From contig NZ_MNBL01000115.1 in the NCBI RefSeq assembly GCF_001879695.1, forward strand, positions 1-64,000: a DNA stretch of 64,000 bases, written 5' to 3'. Of this stretch, positions 55,932 through 64,000 are shown piece by piece (position 1 is the first letter of the stretch; the number at the start of each line of letters is the position of its first letter). Source of the DNA: Nioella sediminis (GTDB taxonomy: Bacteria > Pseudomonadota > Alphaproteobacteria > Rhodobacterales > Rhodobacteraceae). A program made the position numbers and the translations under genes. The notes under the pieces were generated by a model that worked only from the letters and a program-made list of their open reading frames with translations, ran no database searches and had not been told where the DNA came from.

Positions 55932-56800
55932 TCCTGGCCTCTTTTGTTCAGTACCGGCACGGGCCGGGCGGTTTCATCGAATTCGGTTGTGTCCAGCGCC
56001 TCGGCCAGCCTTGCGGCGGCGGATCCGGGGCGAAGCGGTTTCTGCTGGCTGTCATGCGGGCTCCAGCCCGTCAGGAACACCAGTTCAAATGTCGCGGCGA
56101 TGCGGTCGTCCTCGGCCGGGAATCTCTCGGCGTAGATTTGTGCGGCCCGGGCAAAAAGGGCGCGGGGCGGGGTGGCCTTGTGGCGCGCGGCGAGCGCATT
56201 CGTCTCGCCCATATCCCGCAAATCGCGCAGCAGGTGGAACAGGGTCTGATAGGTCACTCGCTGCGGCAGGCGGTCGGCGACGGGCAGCGACAGGCCAGCG
56301 CGGCCCAGAAGCCCGCCGAGGTCGCGGATCTCGCCCATCGGGGCCACGCGGGGGGACAGCCCGCCCATGACCTCGCTCTCGGCCTGCGCCAGCGCGGTGC
56401 GCAGCTCGTTCAGGGTCTCGCCCCCCAGCATCGTCACCATCAGTAGCCCGTCGGGCCGCAGCGCGCGGCGGCATTGCACCAGTTGCCCCACCGGGTCCTC
56501 TGCCCAATGCAGGCCCATTACGTGAAGCACGAGATCATGCGCGCCGGGGTCCAGCGCCAGCAGGTCGGAATCAGGCACGACCACCGCGCCGGGCAGGAAA
56601 TCGGCCCACAGGTCCGGAAAAGGGGTCACGATCGCAGGCGATGTAAACGTCCTGTTAACGTCGAGCAGTCTTTCCTGAAGTTCGAACCGCGCCTCGTCAT
56701 GCAGAAAACCCGCCCGATCCAGCCGCGCGCGGGCGCGATGGCGGGACAAGGCCTCTTGATCAATCAGCTTAGGCCGGGTCATGTCAGTCTTGGCGGTCAT
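55928..56800 (-). CDS. NDUFAF5/BioC-like methyltransferase-fold protein without a SAM motif I
   Basis: 290 residues from ATG 56798-56800; an ATG 18 bp later is also possible. The C-terminal two-thirds match the NDUFAF5 pattern: LHWAEDPVGQLVQCRRALRPDG, MLGGETLNELRTALAQAE, GGLSPRVAPMGEIRDLG and TGWSPHDSQ. Where SAM enzymes have VGCGxG it reads SPAIVTPFPDLW (54-65), so SAM binding by the usual loop is doubtful. In mitochondria NDUFAF5 hydroxylates a complex I arginine. Coupled to hemH. Confidence 0.7.
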   Translation of the reverse strand: MTAKTDMTRPKLIDQEALSRHRARARLDRAGFLHDEARFELQERLLDVNRTFTSPAIVTPFPDLWADFLPGAVVVPDSDLLALDPGAHDLVLHVMGLHWAEDPVGQLVQCRRALRPDGLLMVTMLGGETLNELRTALAQAESEVMGGLSPRVAPMGEIRDLGGLLGRAGLSLPVADRLPQRVTYQTLFHLLRDLRDMGETNALAARHKATPPRALFARAAQIYAERFPAEDDRIAATFELVFLTGWSPHDSQQKPLRPGSAAARLAEALDTTEFDETARPVPVLNKRGQE

Positions 56801-56824
56801 GTCGCAGCAACCTAGGGGGCCGGG

Positions 56825-57547
56825 ATGAAATTGCAAACGGCTGTGAATGCGGTGTTTCCGCCCGATTGCGTCTGTTGCGGTGCGCCGGTCGAGACGGAGT
56901 TCGGCCTCTGCGCAAATTGTTGGAGCGATACGCCCTTCATCAACGGCCCTTCCTGCGACCAATGCGGCACACCCCTGCCCGGATCTGACCCGGATGAGGG
57001 CCTGCGCTGCGATGACTGCATGACCATCGCACGTCCCTGGGATAAGGGGCGCGCTGTCTTCACATATTCCGGCAATGGGCGAAAGATGGTTCTGCGCCTG
57101 AAACACGGCGACCAGCCCGCGATTGCACGTGCGGCGGGCAAATGGATGGCCGCCAAGGCGGGGCCATTGATGAACGACAATACCGTGATCGTGCCCATCC
57201 CCCTGCACTGGTGGCGGCTGTTTCGCCGCAAAGTGAACCAGTCGGCGCTGCTGGCACAGGCGCTGGCCAATGAAACACAGGCCTTCTTTGCCCCGGACGC
57301 GTTGAAACGCATCCGCAAGACCGCCAGTCAGGACGGAAAGGGCCGGGAAGAACGGTTCGAAAACCTGCGCGATTCCATCCATCCGCATCCCAAGAGGGGC
57401 CATATTCTGGTGGGCCGCGATATCCTGCTGGTCGACGACGTGATGACCTCGGGCGCCACCTTTGCCGCCGCCGCGCAAGCCTGCCATGACGCAGGCGCAG
57501 AGAACGTTCGCGTGATGGCACTGGCGCGCGTGGCCAAGGATGCCTAA
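56825..57547 (+). CDS. comF: ComF-family phosphoribosyltransferase-like protein
   Basis: 240 residues. An N-terminal zinc-ribbon with paired cysteines (CVCCGAP, CANC, CDQCG, CDDC), then a PRTase fold with DILLVDDVMTSGATF at about 197-211. In naturally transformable bacteria ComF acts in DNA uptake; most homologues are of unknown role. The gap to the divergent NDUFAF5-like gene is 24 bp. Confidence 0.87.
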   Translation: MKLQTAVNAVFPPDCVCCGAPVETEFGLCANCWSDTPFINGPSCDQCGTPLPGSDPDEGLRCDDCMTIARPWDKGRAVFTYSGNGRKMVLRLKHGDQPAIARAAGKWMAAKAGPLMNDNTVIVPIPLHWWRLFRRKVNQSALLAQALANETQAFFAPDALKRIRKTASQDGKGREERFENLRDSIHPHPKRGHILVGRDILLVDDVMTSGATFAAAAQACHDAGAENVRVMALARVAKDA

Positions 57548-57586
57548 CTAGGGGGCCGAACAGGACGATTTTTCGGGACCAGACCT

Positions 57587-57844
57587 ATGCAGACTGTTGA
57601 AATCTACACCTCGCCCTTCTGTGGCTATTGCCACGCGGCCAAGCGGTTGCTGTCGGACAAGGGCATCAGCTTTGCCGAGTATGACGTGGCGCGCGCGCCT
57701 GAGAAGCGGCAGGAAATGCTGAGCCGCGCCAATGGCCGCCACACCGTGCCGCAGATTTTCGTGGGCCAGACCCATGTGGGCGGCTACGATGACATGGCCG
57801 CGCTCGACCGCGCGGGGAAATTGGACAAACTGCTGCAGGGCTGA
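57587..57844 (+). CDS. grxC: Glutaredoxin 3
   Basis: 85 residues. CGYC active site at 12-15 and the cis-Pro loop HTVPQIFVG. Reduces disulfides and glutathione mixed disulfides. The amidase gene begins at the next base after its stop. Confidence 0.93.
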   Translation: MQTVEIYTSPFCGYCHAAKRLLSDKGISFAEYDVARAPEKRQEMLSRANGRHTVPQIFVGQTHVGGYDDMAALDRAGKLDKLLQG

Positions 57845-58678
57845 ATGCGCGCCGCGATTTTGCAGATGTGCTCCTCGGACGATCCGGGGGAGAATGCCAA
57901 AACGGTTCTGGCGGCGATGGCAAAGGCCAAGGCCGCCGGGGCCGACATCCTGCTGACACCGGAAGTCACCAATTGCGTGTCCCAGAGCCGCAGCCATCAG
58001 GCGGCGGTTCTGCACCCGCAGGATAGTGACCCGACCCTTGCCGCCGTTCGTCAAGCGGCGCAAGAGGCGGGCCTCTGGGTGCTGCTCGGCTCGCTCGGGC
58101 TGCAATCGGGCGATCCGGATGGGCGCTTTGCCAACCGGTCCTTGCTGATCTCTGACACCGGCGACATCGCCGCGTGGTACGACAAGATCCACATGTTCGA
58201 CGTGAACGTGACGGAAACCGAGACGTTCCGCGAATCCGACGGCTACCGCCCCGGCGACCGCGCCGTGGTGGCAGACACCCCTTGGGCGCGGTTTGGCCTG
58301 TCCATCTGCTACGACATGCGCTTCGCCTATCTTTACCGGGATCTCGCCAAGGCGGGCGCGCAGGTGCTGACCGTGCCTGCCGCGTTTTCCCCCGTAACCG
58401 GCAAGGCCCATTGGGAAACGCTGTTGCGGGCGCGGGCCATCGAAACCGGCTGTTTCGTCATCGCGCCCGCGCAGACGGGCGACCACAATGTCAGCCGAGG
58501 CAAACCCCGCCAGACCCATGGCCACAGCCTTGTGGTGGCCCCATGGGGCGAGGTTCTGCTGGATGCGGGCACCGAACCGGGGCTGCATGTCATTGACGTG
58601 GACGTCAAAGAGGTGGACAAGGCACGGGGGCGTGTGCCCTCGATCCGACATGACCGGCCCTATACTTTGGTGACATGA
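57845..58678 (+). CDS. Nitrilase-superfamily amidase (Nit1/Nit2-like)
   Basis: 277 residues. Catalytic triad Glu40 (LTPEVTN), Lys114 (YDKIHMFDV) and Cys155 (ICYDMRF). The YDKIHMFDV/CYDMRFAYLYR pattern is that of deaminated-glutathione amidase or omega-amidase type enzymes. Directly after grxC, which supports a glutathione link. Overlaps the MarR start by 4 bp. Confidence 0.87.
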   Translation: MRAAILQMCSSDDPGENAKTVLAAMAKAKAAGADILLTPEVTNCVSQSRSHQAAVLHPQDSDPTLAAVRQAAQEAGLWVLLGSLGLQSGDPDGRFANRSLLISDTGDIAAWYDKIHMFDVNVTETETFRESDGYRPGDRAVVADTPWARFGLSICYDMRFAYLYRDLAKAGAQVLTVPAAFSPVTGKAHWETLLRARAIETGCFVIAPAQTGDHNVSRGKPRQTHGHSLVVAPWGEVLLDAGTEPGLHVIDVDVKEVDKARGRVPSIRHDRPYTLVT

Positions 58679-59124
58679 GCTCTAACGACGATCCCCTAGC
58701 CATTGCCCTGTTCTCTGAACTGTTCATGGCCGACCAACTGGCGCGGTCCCTGCTGAGCAAGGCGCTGCCCAAGGGGATGGAGCTGAGCCATTTTTCCGTG
58801 CTGAACCACCTGGCCCGGTCGAACGAGGAACGCAGCCCAGCGCAACTGGCGCGGCTGTTCCACGTCACGCGCGGGGCGATGACCAACACGCTGAACCGGC
58901 TGGAGATCGCGGGCCACGTGCATATCCGCCCCGACTGGGACGACGCCCGCCGCAAATTCGTGGCAATCAGCCCCTCCGGCCGCGCCGCCCGGGACGCCGC
59001 CCTGCAAACCATCGCGCCCATCCTCAGCCGCACCGTCCAGGAAGTCGGCGCCGACCGGGTGAGAGCCGCCCTGCCAGTCATCCGCGAAATGCGGATCGAA
59101 CTGGAAGTCGCGCAGAAGGATTGA
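58675..59124 (+). CDS. MarR-family transcriptional regulator
   Basis: 149 residues. The winged helix is at about 55-100 (ARLFHVTRGAMTNTLNRLEIAGHV), with the DDARRKFVAISPSG wing. Coupled to the amidase by an ATGA overlap, so it probably responds to a related metabolite or to thiol/phenolic stress. Last gene of the grxC-nit-marR run. Confidence 0.87.
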   Translation: MSSNDDPLAIALFSELFMADQLARSLLSKALPKGMELSHFSVLNHLARSNEERSPAQLARLFHVTRGAMTNTLNRLEIAGHVHIRPDWDDARRKFVAISPSGRAARDAALQTIAPILSRTVQEVGADRVRAALPVIREMRIELEVAQKD

Positions 59125-59425
59125 GGGGGACGTTTCGTGCCTCTAACGGCTGCTCAGAGGCCAACCTTGACATTGCCCGCGCAGACTCAAGGCCGAAGCC
59201 CGACGCGCATCGCCGACGCGCCCCCACGCGGAGGCGATTTGGCTGATGCAGGCGCGCCGCAGTGAAGTTGCGCGGATTGGGCTGACATAAACTGCCTGCT
59301 TCCAAAGTCGGATCGCCCCCGCGCGCGTCGTCGATACGCGGCTTATCTCCGGGCCGGCACCGATGTTGTCGTTCGTACTGCGGACGCCGGTTGGCATCCG
59401 CATGGTCTTTCGTAGTCGGTGCCGA
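59125..59425. other. Gene-free stretch after marR
   Basis: About 300 bp between convergent genes. A short open frame can be read on the minus strand, but it has no ribosome site, an Arg/Ser/Ala-heavy composition and no recognisable motif. No hairpin stands out. It may be decayed coding sequence or an intergenic repeat remnant. Confidence 0.5.
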
Positions 59426-60223
59426 TCACGCCTCCACCGGTGAAACTGCCCGCCGATAGAGATGCCATGTGGTGTGGCCAAGGATCGGCAGAGTGAAGAT
59501 CAGGCCCAGGAACGCGGGGACCAGCGACAGCATTATGGTCACCGAGATGGTCGCGGCCCAGGTCAGCATGACGCCCTTGTTCTCAACCACGACGCGGATG
59601 GAGGTGAGCATGGCGGTCACGAAATCAAGCTCCCGGTCCAGCAGCATGGGCATGGCAATGACGGTCACGGAAAACAGGACCGCCGACAGGCCCGCGCCGA
59701 CGACCGTTCCAACGGCAAGGAAGGTCCAGCCCTCCGGCGTGAAGAACACGATGCTCAGAAACCCATCAACATCCGAGAAAGATGCATCCTGCAGGATGAT
59801 CGCGAGCCACAGCCGGATCTGGTAGACCCACACCCAGAAGATGAACAGGGTGGTGAAGGCCATCCACCCCAGTTCGCGTTTCCGCTGATCGGCCATGACC
59901 GTGAGGATATCCGACCAGCCGAAATGTTCCCCCCTCTGCATCCGTCGGGACATTTCATAAAGCCCGGCGGCGGCGAACGGTGCGACCAGCGGGAAGCCCA
60001 CGGCGGCAGGGATGACCATCCAGATCTTGCCAAGCCAGACGAGCGCCCAGATGAAGAGAATACCGAACAAAGCGTAGAACAGGCCGAAAAAGCCGCTCAT
60101 GACCGGGCGCGCCAGAAAGTCGGAAAACCCAGCTTTTAGTGACTCGGTGATATCTTCCTTGGTCACCTTGTTGACTGCGAGCGTGGCCGGCTGGCGTGGG
60201 GCCTCTGTGGTCTTGGTTGGCAT
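59426..60223 (-). CDS. DUF2189 integral membrane protein
   Basis: 265 residues from ATG 60221-60223, with GGAGGAG upstream. Six or so hydrophobic helices (FFGLFYALFGILFIWALVWL, GFPLVAPFAAAGLYEMSRRMQ, and others). The family is found in Proteobacteria near cytochrome or redox genes but has no known function. The gap to ubiG (60224-60450) shows nothing notable. Confidence 0.8.
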   Translation of the reverse strand: MPTKTTEAPRQPATLAVNKVTKEDITESLKAGFSDFLARPVMSGFFGLFYALFGILFIWALVWLGKIWMVIPAAVGFPLVAPFAAAGLYEMSRRMQRGEHFGWSDILTVMADQRKRELGWMAFTTLFIFWVWVYQIRLWLAIILQDASFSDVDGFLSIVFFTPEGWTFLAVGTVVGAGLSAVLFSVTVIAMPMLLDRELDFVTAMLTSIRVVVENKGVMLTWAATISVTIMLSLVPAFLGLIFTLPILGHTTWHLYRRAVSPVEA

Positions 60224-60450
60224 GGCATACTCCTCCCAAAGCATGGTGCCGGGATGATCTCTCGACCAACGGATCGGGTGACGGCGGAGACATCCCTCCT
60301 CCGCCAAGAAGTTTGCAACAGGTCAGGAATTGAGGCAAGGCGTGCGAATTGCCACCGCTTCTCTCGGCGGCGGTATCGCTCTGGCGCCAGATTTTCTTGA
60401 GGTTGGTCCGCATGCACCGGCGCTGGTAGTCCCGATCGGAGAGCGGGGAT

Positions 60451-61200
60451 TTACCGCTTCACGCTCGCCGTCACGTAGTTGACGCTCAGGTCGCGGTCCG
60501 AGATGGACCAGCGCCAGCTGATGGGGTTGAAGACGAAGCCCTTGCGGTCCACCGGGTCTAGCCCGGCCGTTTCGATCAGAGCAAACAGCTCGTCGGGCGT
60601 GATGAACTTGTGCCATTCATGCGTGCCCTTGGGCAGCCAGCGCATCACGTATTCAGCGCCGACAATGGCCAGCGCGAAGCTTTTCGGGTTCCGGTTGATC
60701 GTCGAACAGATCATCAGACCGCCCGGTTTCAGCAGCTGCCGGCAGGCGGTCAGGTAGGCCTGCGGGTCGGCGACATGCTCGACCACTTCCATGTTCAGGA
60801 CCACGTCGAACTGTTCTCCAGCTTCCGCCAGAGCCTCGGCGGTCGTGTGGCGATAGTCGATCTCGAGCCCCGATTGTTCGGCGTGCACCTGCGCCACGGG
60901 AATGTTGCGTTCGGCCGCATCGGCCCCCACGACCGTGGCCCCAAGCCGCGCCATCGGTTCCGACAGCAACCCGCCGCCACAGCCGATATCCAGCAGGCGC
61001 AGCCCATAGAAAGGCCTGGCATCGCGCAGGTCGCGCCCGAATTCCGCGGCAATCTGCGCGGTAATATAGTCCAGCCGGATCGGGTTCATCATGTGCAGGG
61101 GCGCGAACTTGCCCTTCGGATCCCACCATTCCGCTGCCATGGCCTCGAACTTGGCGATTTCAGCGTCATCAACAGTATTCGTGGCGCTGTTCATGGACAT
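60451..61200 (-). CDS. ubiG: Ubiquinone biosynthesis O-methyltransferase
   Basis: 249 residues, normal length. SAM motif [20 protein letters not shown], UbiG signature [23 protein letters not shown], and [12 protein letters not shown] near the end. Catalyses two O-methylations in ubiquinone synthesis. Divergent from pip across 66 bp that contains a TATATA element. Confidence 0.94.
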   Translation of the reverse strand: MSMNSATNTVDDAEIAKFEAMAAEWWDPKGKFAPLHMMNPIRLDYITAQIAAEFGRDLRDARPFYGLRLLDIGCGGGLLSEPMARLGATVVGADAAERNIPVAQVHAEQSGLEIDYRHTTAEALAEAGEQFDVVLNMEVVEHVADPQAYLTACRQLLKPGGLMICSTINRNPKSFALAIVGAEYVMRWLPKGTHEWHKFITPDELFALIETAGLDPVDRKGFVFNPISWRWSISDRDLSVNYVTASVKR

Positions 61201-61266
61201 CCCCTTCCGATCTTGTCATCGTGGCAGGCATAGCAGACCCACCCCATCGGTCTATATAGGGGAAAC

Positions 61267-62256
61267 ATGGACAAATTCTCCGGCCAAAAGCGCGCAGGCG
61301 CCTATCTCTACCCGCCGATCGACCCGTTCGATCAGCGGATGCTGGATGTGGGCGACGGGCATCAGATCTATGTGGAGCAATGCGGCAATCCCGATGGCGC
61401 GCCGGTCGTGGTGCTGCATGGCGGGCCCGGTGGCGGCTGCAGCCCGGCGATGCGGCGCTATTTCGACCCCGAGGCGTTTCGGGTGATCCTGTTCGATCAG
61501 CGCGGCTGCGGACGGTCGCGGCCCCATGCGTCCACCAAGGACAACACGACCTGGCATCTGGTGGCGGATATCGAGCGGATCCGGACGGTGCTTGGCATCG
61601 ACAGATGGGCCGTCTTTGGCGGCAGTTGGGGCGCGACCTTGGCCCTGGTCTATGCGGAAACGCATCCCGAGCGGGCGGCGTTCCTGGCCCTGCGCGGTGT
61701 CTTCCTGTCAACACAGCGAGAGCTCGACTGGTTCTATGGCGGTGGCGCGGGGCAGTTCTGGCCGGAACAATGGGCGCGGTTCTCGGCGCTGATACCGGAG
61801 GATGAACGCGGCGACATGATCGCGGCCTATAACCGGCGGCTGTTTTCCGGCGACCTGATGGTCGAAACCCGCCATGCCCGCGCCTGGTCGGCCTGGGAAA
61901 ACGCGCTGGCCTCGGTTGAAAGCGACGGCAATCCAGGCGAGGCCCCGGCGGATTACGCCCGCGCCTTCGCCCGGCTGGAGAACCACTATTTCGTCAACAA
62001 GGGCTTCCTGCAGGAAGATGGCCAGATCCTGCGCGACCTGCCGAAGATCGCCCATATCCCCGGCGTCATCGTGCAGGGCCGCTATGACATGATCTGCCCG
62101 CCCCGGTCGGCGCATGACCTGGCGCAGGGCTGGCGGTCTGGTCGGCTGCATATGGTCCGCGCGGCGGGGCATGCGCTATCGGAACCCGGTATCAGCTTTG
62201 AGCTGGTGCGGGTGATGAAGCAGGTCGGGCAGAACCGTGGGAAATTCGGGCTTTAG
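61267..62256 (+). CDS. pip: Proline iminopeptidase
   Basis: 329 residues, alpha/beta-hydrolase. HGGPGGG oxyanion region, nucleophile elbow GGSWGATL, DQRGCGRSRPH, and C-terminal His in AAGHALSEP. Releases N-terminal proline from peptides. Cytoplasmic, monocistronic. Confidence 0.92.
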   Translation: MDKFSGQKRAGAYLYPPIDPFDQRMLDVGDGHQIYVEQCGNPDGAPVVVLHGGPGGGCSPAMRRYFDPEAFRVILFDQRGCGRSRPHASTKDNTTWHLVADIERIRTVLGIDRWAVFGGSWGATLALVYAETHPERAAFLALRGVFLSTQRELDWFYGGGAGQFWPEQWARFSALIPEDERGDMIAAYNRRLFSGDLMVETRHARAWSAWENALASVESDGNPGEAPADYARAFARLENHYFVNKGFLQEDGQILRDLPKIAHIPGVIVQGRYDMICPPRSAHDLAQGWRSGRLHMVRAAGHALSEPGISFELVRVMKQVGQNRGKFGL

Positions 62257-62263
62257 GGTCTGA

Positions 62264-62629
62264 TCAGTCGAACTGCACCAGGGCCGCCTCGAACGGGCCT
62301 TTGCTGATCACAGCAGTATGATGCCCCTTTCCGTGGGTATCCTCCATCCGCCAGACATCGCCCTTGCAGATTTCCCGTGCTTCGCCGTCGCTGGCCGTGA
62401 CTCGGACCGCGCCGCCAAGGCAGAACAGCGTCTGTCGCTTGGGAGTGGGATGGATGGGTTCGTCCCACCCCGGATCGAGCCGCAGGAAGACAGTGGTCTT
62501 GGCTGCTTCCACCTCGGAAACGAAAATCGCCTTGGCGGGTGGGGCAAAGGTCCGCTCCTCCAGCGGCACTTCGACCGTGCGCCAGTGGCTTTCGCCGTCA
62601 GCGCTGGCGTAGAGATTGTGATAGTGCAT
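62264..62629 (-). CDS. Cupin-fold protein
   Basis: 121 residues from ATG 62627-62629 with GGGGAAAA upstream. The single jelly-roll contains IHPTPKRQTLFCLGGAVRVTASDGE, which covers the cupin core. The second metal-motif His is weak, so metal binding is uncertain. 14 bp downstream of the YdcZ-like gene on the same strand. Confidence 0.7.
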   Translation of the reverse strand: MHYHNLYASADGESHWRTVEVPLEERTFAPPAKAIFVSEVEAAKTTVFLRLDPGWDEPIHPTPKRQTLFCLGGAVRVTASDGEAREICKGDVWRMEDTHGKGHHTAVISKGPFEAALVQFD

Positions 62630-62643
62630 GTCGTTTTCCCCAA

Positions 62644-63087
62644 TCAGCGAAACGTCACAAGGTATACGCCACCTATCACCAACACCGCCCCCAGAACCTT
62701 GCCAATGGTCAGGTCGCTTGCGGGCACCCCGAACAGGCCGAAGTAGCCAAAGACCAGCCCGGCCAGAACCTGCCCTGACACCAGCAAAACGAAAAACGCC
62801 CCGATGCCGATCCGCGGGATCAGGAAGCTGGACCCGATGATCATGCCCGCGCTCATCACGCCCGCTGTCAGCAACCATAGCGGCAGGGTGCCGATGCCGC
62901 GAAACTGTTCCATCCGGCTGCCGCTGGCGATGGCGATGATGACCGAGGAGATTAGGGCAACAGCGAAGAAGGGCACGTTTGCCATCGGGCCTGATCCCAG
63001 GATGCGAGCCGTTTGCGTGATCATTGGCAGGTAGATCGAGATGATTGCCCCCATCAGAAGTGACAGGGCAATGAGATAAATGGACAT
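62644..63087 (-). CDS. DMT/YdcZ-type (DUF606) membrane protein
   Basis: 147 residues, five hydrophobic helices, with the family ending VLGAVLVIGGVYLVTFR. DUF606 proteins are half-size drug/metabolite-transporter relatives that often act as dimers. Only 38 bp separate it from the dnaE2 stop. Confidence 0.82.
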   Translation of the reverse strand: MSIYLIALSLLMGAIISIYLPMITQTARILGSGPMANVPFFAVALISSVIIAIASGSRMEQFRGIGTLPLWLLTAGVMSAGMIIGSSFLIPRIGIGAFFVLLVSGQVLAGLVFGYFGLFGVPASDLTIGKVLGAVLVIGGVYLVTFR

Positions 63088-63125
63088 GAGTTTCCCCCCT
63101 TTCGCATCAGGTGCGTGTGGAAAGG

Positions 63126-64000
63126 TTAGCGCATTTCCCGCTCAGGTTGATGCGTTTTCCCTGTTGCGCCCAAGTTCAGCCCCGGGCTCAGCAGATGCCG
63201 GATCAGCGCCACCGGGTGGCTGCGCAGGGTCAGGCGCATGGATACGTAATCCTCCACCACCTGTTCGCCCTCGGTCATTTCGGGCAGCGTGACCTCGGGT
63301 TCCTCGATCGCCTCGCCATCCATGTCACCGGTGAAAAGCGGTAGGGGTTCGGCGGGCAGCAGCGCCTTGGCGGCCCAGAGCGCGTCGCGCCGCGACAGCC
63401 CGATCCCGGCGAAAGCGTCCGCCTCGGCCAGCACCGCCAGCGCGCGGGCGGGCAGACCGGCACGGCGCCACACATCCTCGACCGCTTGGTAGCCATTGCC
63501 GCGCGCGGCGGCCAGCCAGCGGGCGTCCTCCTCTCGCATCGACCGGATCTGCCGAAACCCGAGCCTGAGCGCCAGCCCGCCCCGCCCGTCGGGTTCCATC
63601 ACGTTGTCCCAGTAGCTTTCGTTGACATCGACGGGCCGCACCTCGACCCCGTGTTCGCGGGCATCGCGCACAATCTGGGCGGGGGCATAGAACCCCATGG
63701 GCTGCGAATTCAGCAGCGCACAGGCGAAAATGCCGGGGTGGTGGCGCTTGATCCAGCTGGAGGCATAGACCAGCAGGGCAAAACTGGCGGCATGGCTTTC
63801 GGGAAAGCCGTAACTGCCGAACCCCTCTATCTGGGAAAAGCAGCGTGCTGCGAACTCCTCGTCATAGCCCCGCTCGCGCATGCCCCTCATGAAAAGCGTG
63901 CGGAAATCGCTGACATTGCCATGTTTCTTGAACGTGGCCAGCGACCGCCGCAGCCGGTCCGCCTGATCGGGGGTGAAGCCCGCGCCGATAATGGCGATCT
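63126..64000 (-). pseudogene. dnaE2: Error-prone DNA polymerase DnaE2, C-terminally truncated (5' end outside window)
   Basis: About 291 codons visible, running off the right edge. The sequence is characteristic of DnaE2: FGSYGFPESHAASFALLVYASSW, SQPMGFYAPAQIVRDAREHGVEV and LALRLGFRQIRSM. It stops at MRLTLRSHPVALIRHLLSPGLN followed by a short unrelated tail (GATGKTHQPEREMR). The OB-fold domain and about 150 or more residues normally present are missing, and the next gene lies 38 bp away. It may be inactive or altered. It is separated from imuB by 41 kb. Confidence 0.75.

Noticed and set aside
56801-57487. N-terminal extension of the NDUFAF5-like gene to 57487
   Set aside because: The added part is antisense to comF and is unlike protein. 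The start at 56800 fits the domain.
1-64000. tRNA, rRNA, prophage, integron or insertion sequence
   Set aside because: No cloverleaf, transposase, integrase or terminal inverted repeats with target duplication were recognised on reading; gene density and codon use are uniform.

Overview
The window looks like part of a chromosome from a high-GC alphaproteobacterium of the Rhodobacterales (Roseobacter/Paracoccaceae type). The reasons are the frcRBCAK-type fructose locus, an alphaproteobacterial LexA box (GTTC-N7-GTTC), CCGAGT-N5-ACTCGG iron-type boxes, the secA / peptidyl-prolyl isomerase / argJ / mutT neighbourhood, a Rhodobacterales-style NDUFAF5-like methyltransferase fold next to hemH, and secreted Hint-domain proteins. 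I see no rRNA, tRNA, CRISPR array, transposase or phage gene. The gene content is mostly core metabolism, transport and regulation.

Layout. 1-5.6 kb: fructose ABC transporter operon frcB-C-A-K plus a fructokinase cut by the left edge, with the divergent ROK repressor frcR and a strong operator-like palindrome between them. 5.6-12.3 kb: kdsD, a choline-dehydrogenase-like GMC oxidoreductase, and an Old Yellow Enzyme / ProC-like pair divergent from a TetR regulator. 12.3-16.5 kb: an fbpA/fbpB ferric-iron import pair facing each other across a cluster of palindromes, and an MFS gene divergent from fbpA across two iron-box-like sites. 16.6-24.7 kb: SulP transporter with UspA, an ornithine-cyclodeaminase-like enzyme, orphan imuB under a LexA box, a MOSC protein, lytic transglycosylase and a sulfotransferase. 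24.7-29.6 kb: rnr, a methyltransferase, a DUF2064 protein and dapE. 29.8-32.5 kb: tandem Hint-domain proteins. 32.5-38.4 kb: small enzymes, a Crp/Fnr regulator, a YHYH protein, dapD, a LOG-family protein and the sbtA bicarbonate transporter with its LysR regulator. 39.4-49 kb: mepA, an MFS protein, a thioesterase, yggT, an aldo-keto reductase with divergent AraC regulator, and secreted/envelope proteins. 49-59 kb: secA, prolyl isomerase, argJ, mutT, hemH, comF, grxC, a nitrilase-family amidase and a MarR regulator. 59.4-64 kb: DUF2189 protein, ubiG, pip, cupin, YdcZ-type membrane protein and a dnaE2 gene that is cut by the right edge and also lacks its normal C-terminus.

The most interesting observations are not protein families. 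(1) A bipartite ~150-nt intergenic element occurs twice, after betA and after the MOSC gene, in the same orientation relative to the upstream gene and with the same internal spacing; its hairpin carries a compensatory base-pair swap, so it is probably a structured RNA. (2) Two unrelated clusters of consecutive perfect palindromes follow fbpB/fbpA and dapD. (3) The SOS mutasome is split and apparently damaged: imuB stands alone and dnaE2 is truncated. (4) Two Hint-domain genes lie in tandem, and the second has lost the catalytic Cys. I did not find a clearly new multi-gene defence or biosynthetic system.
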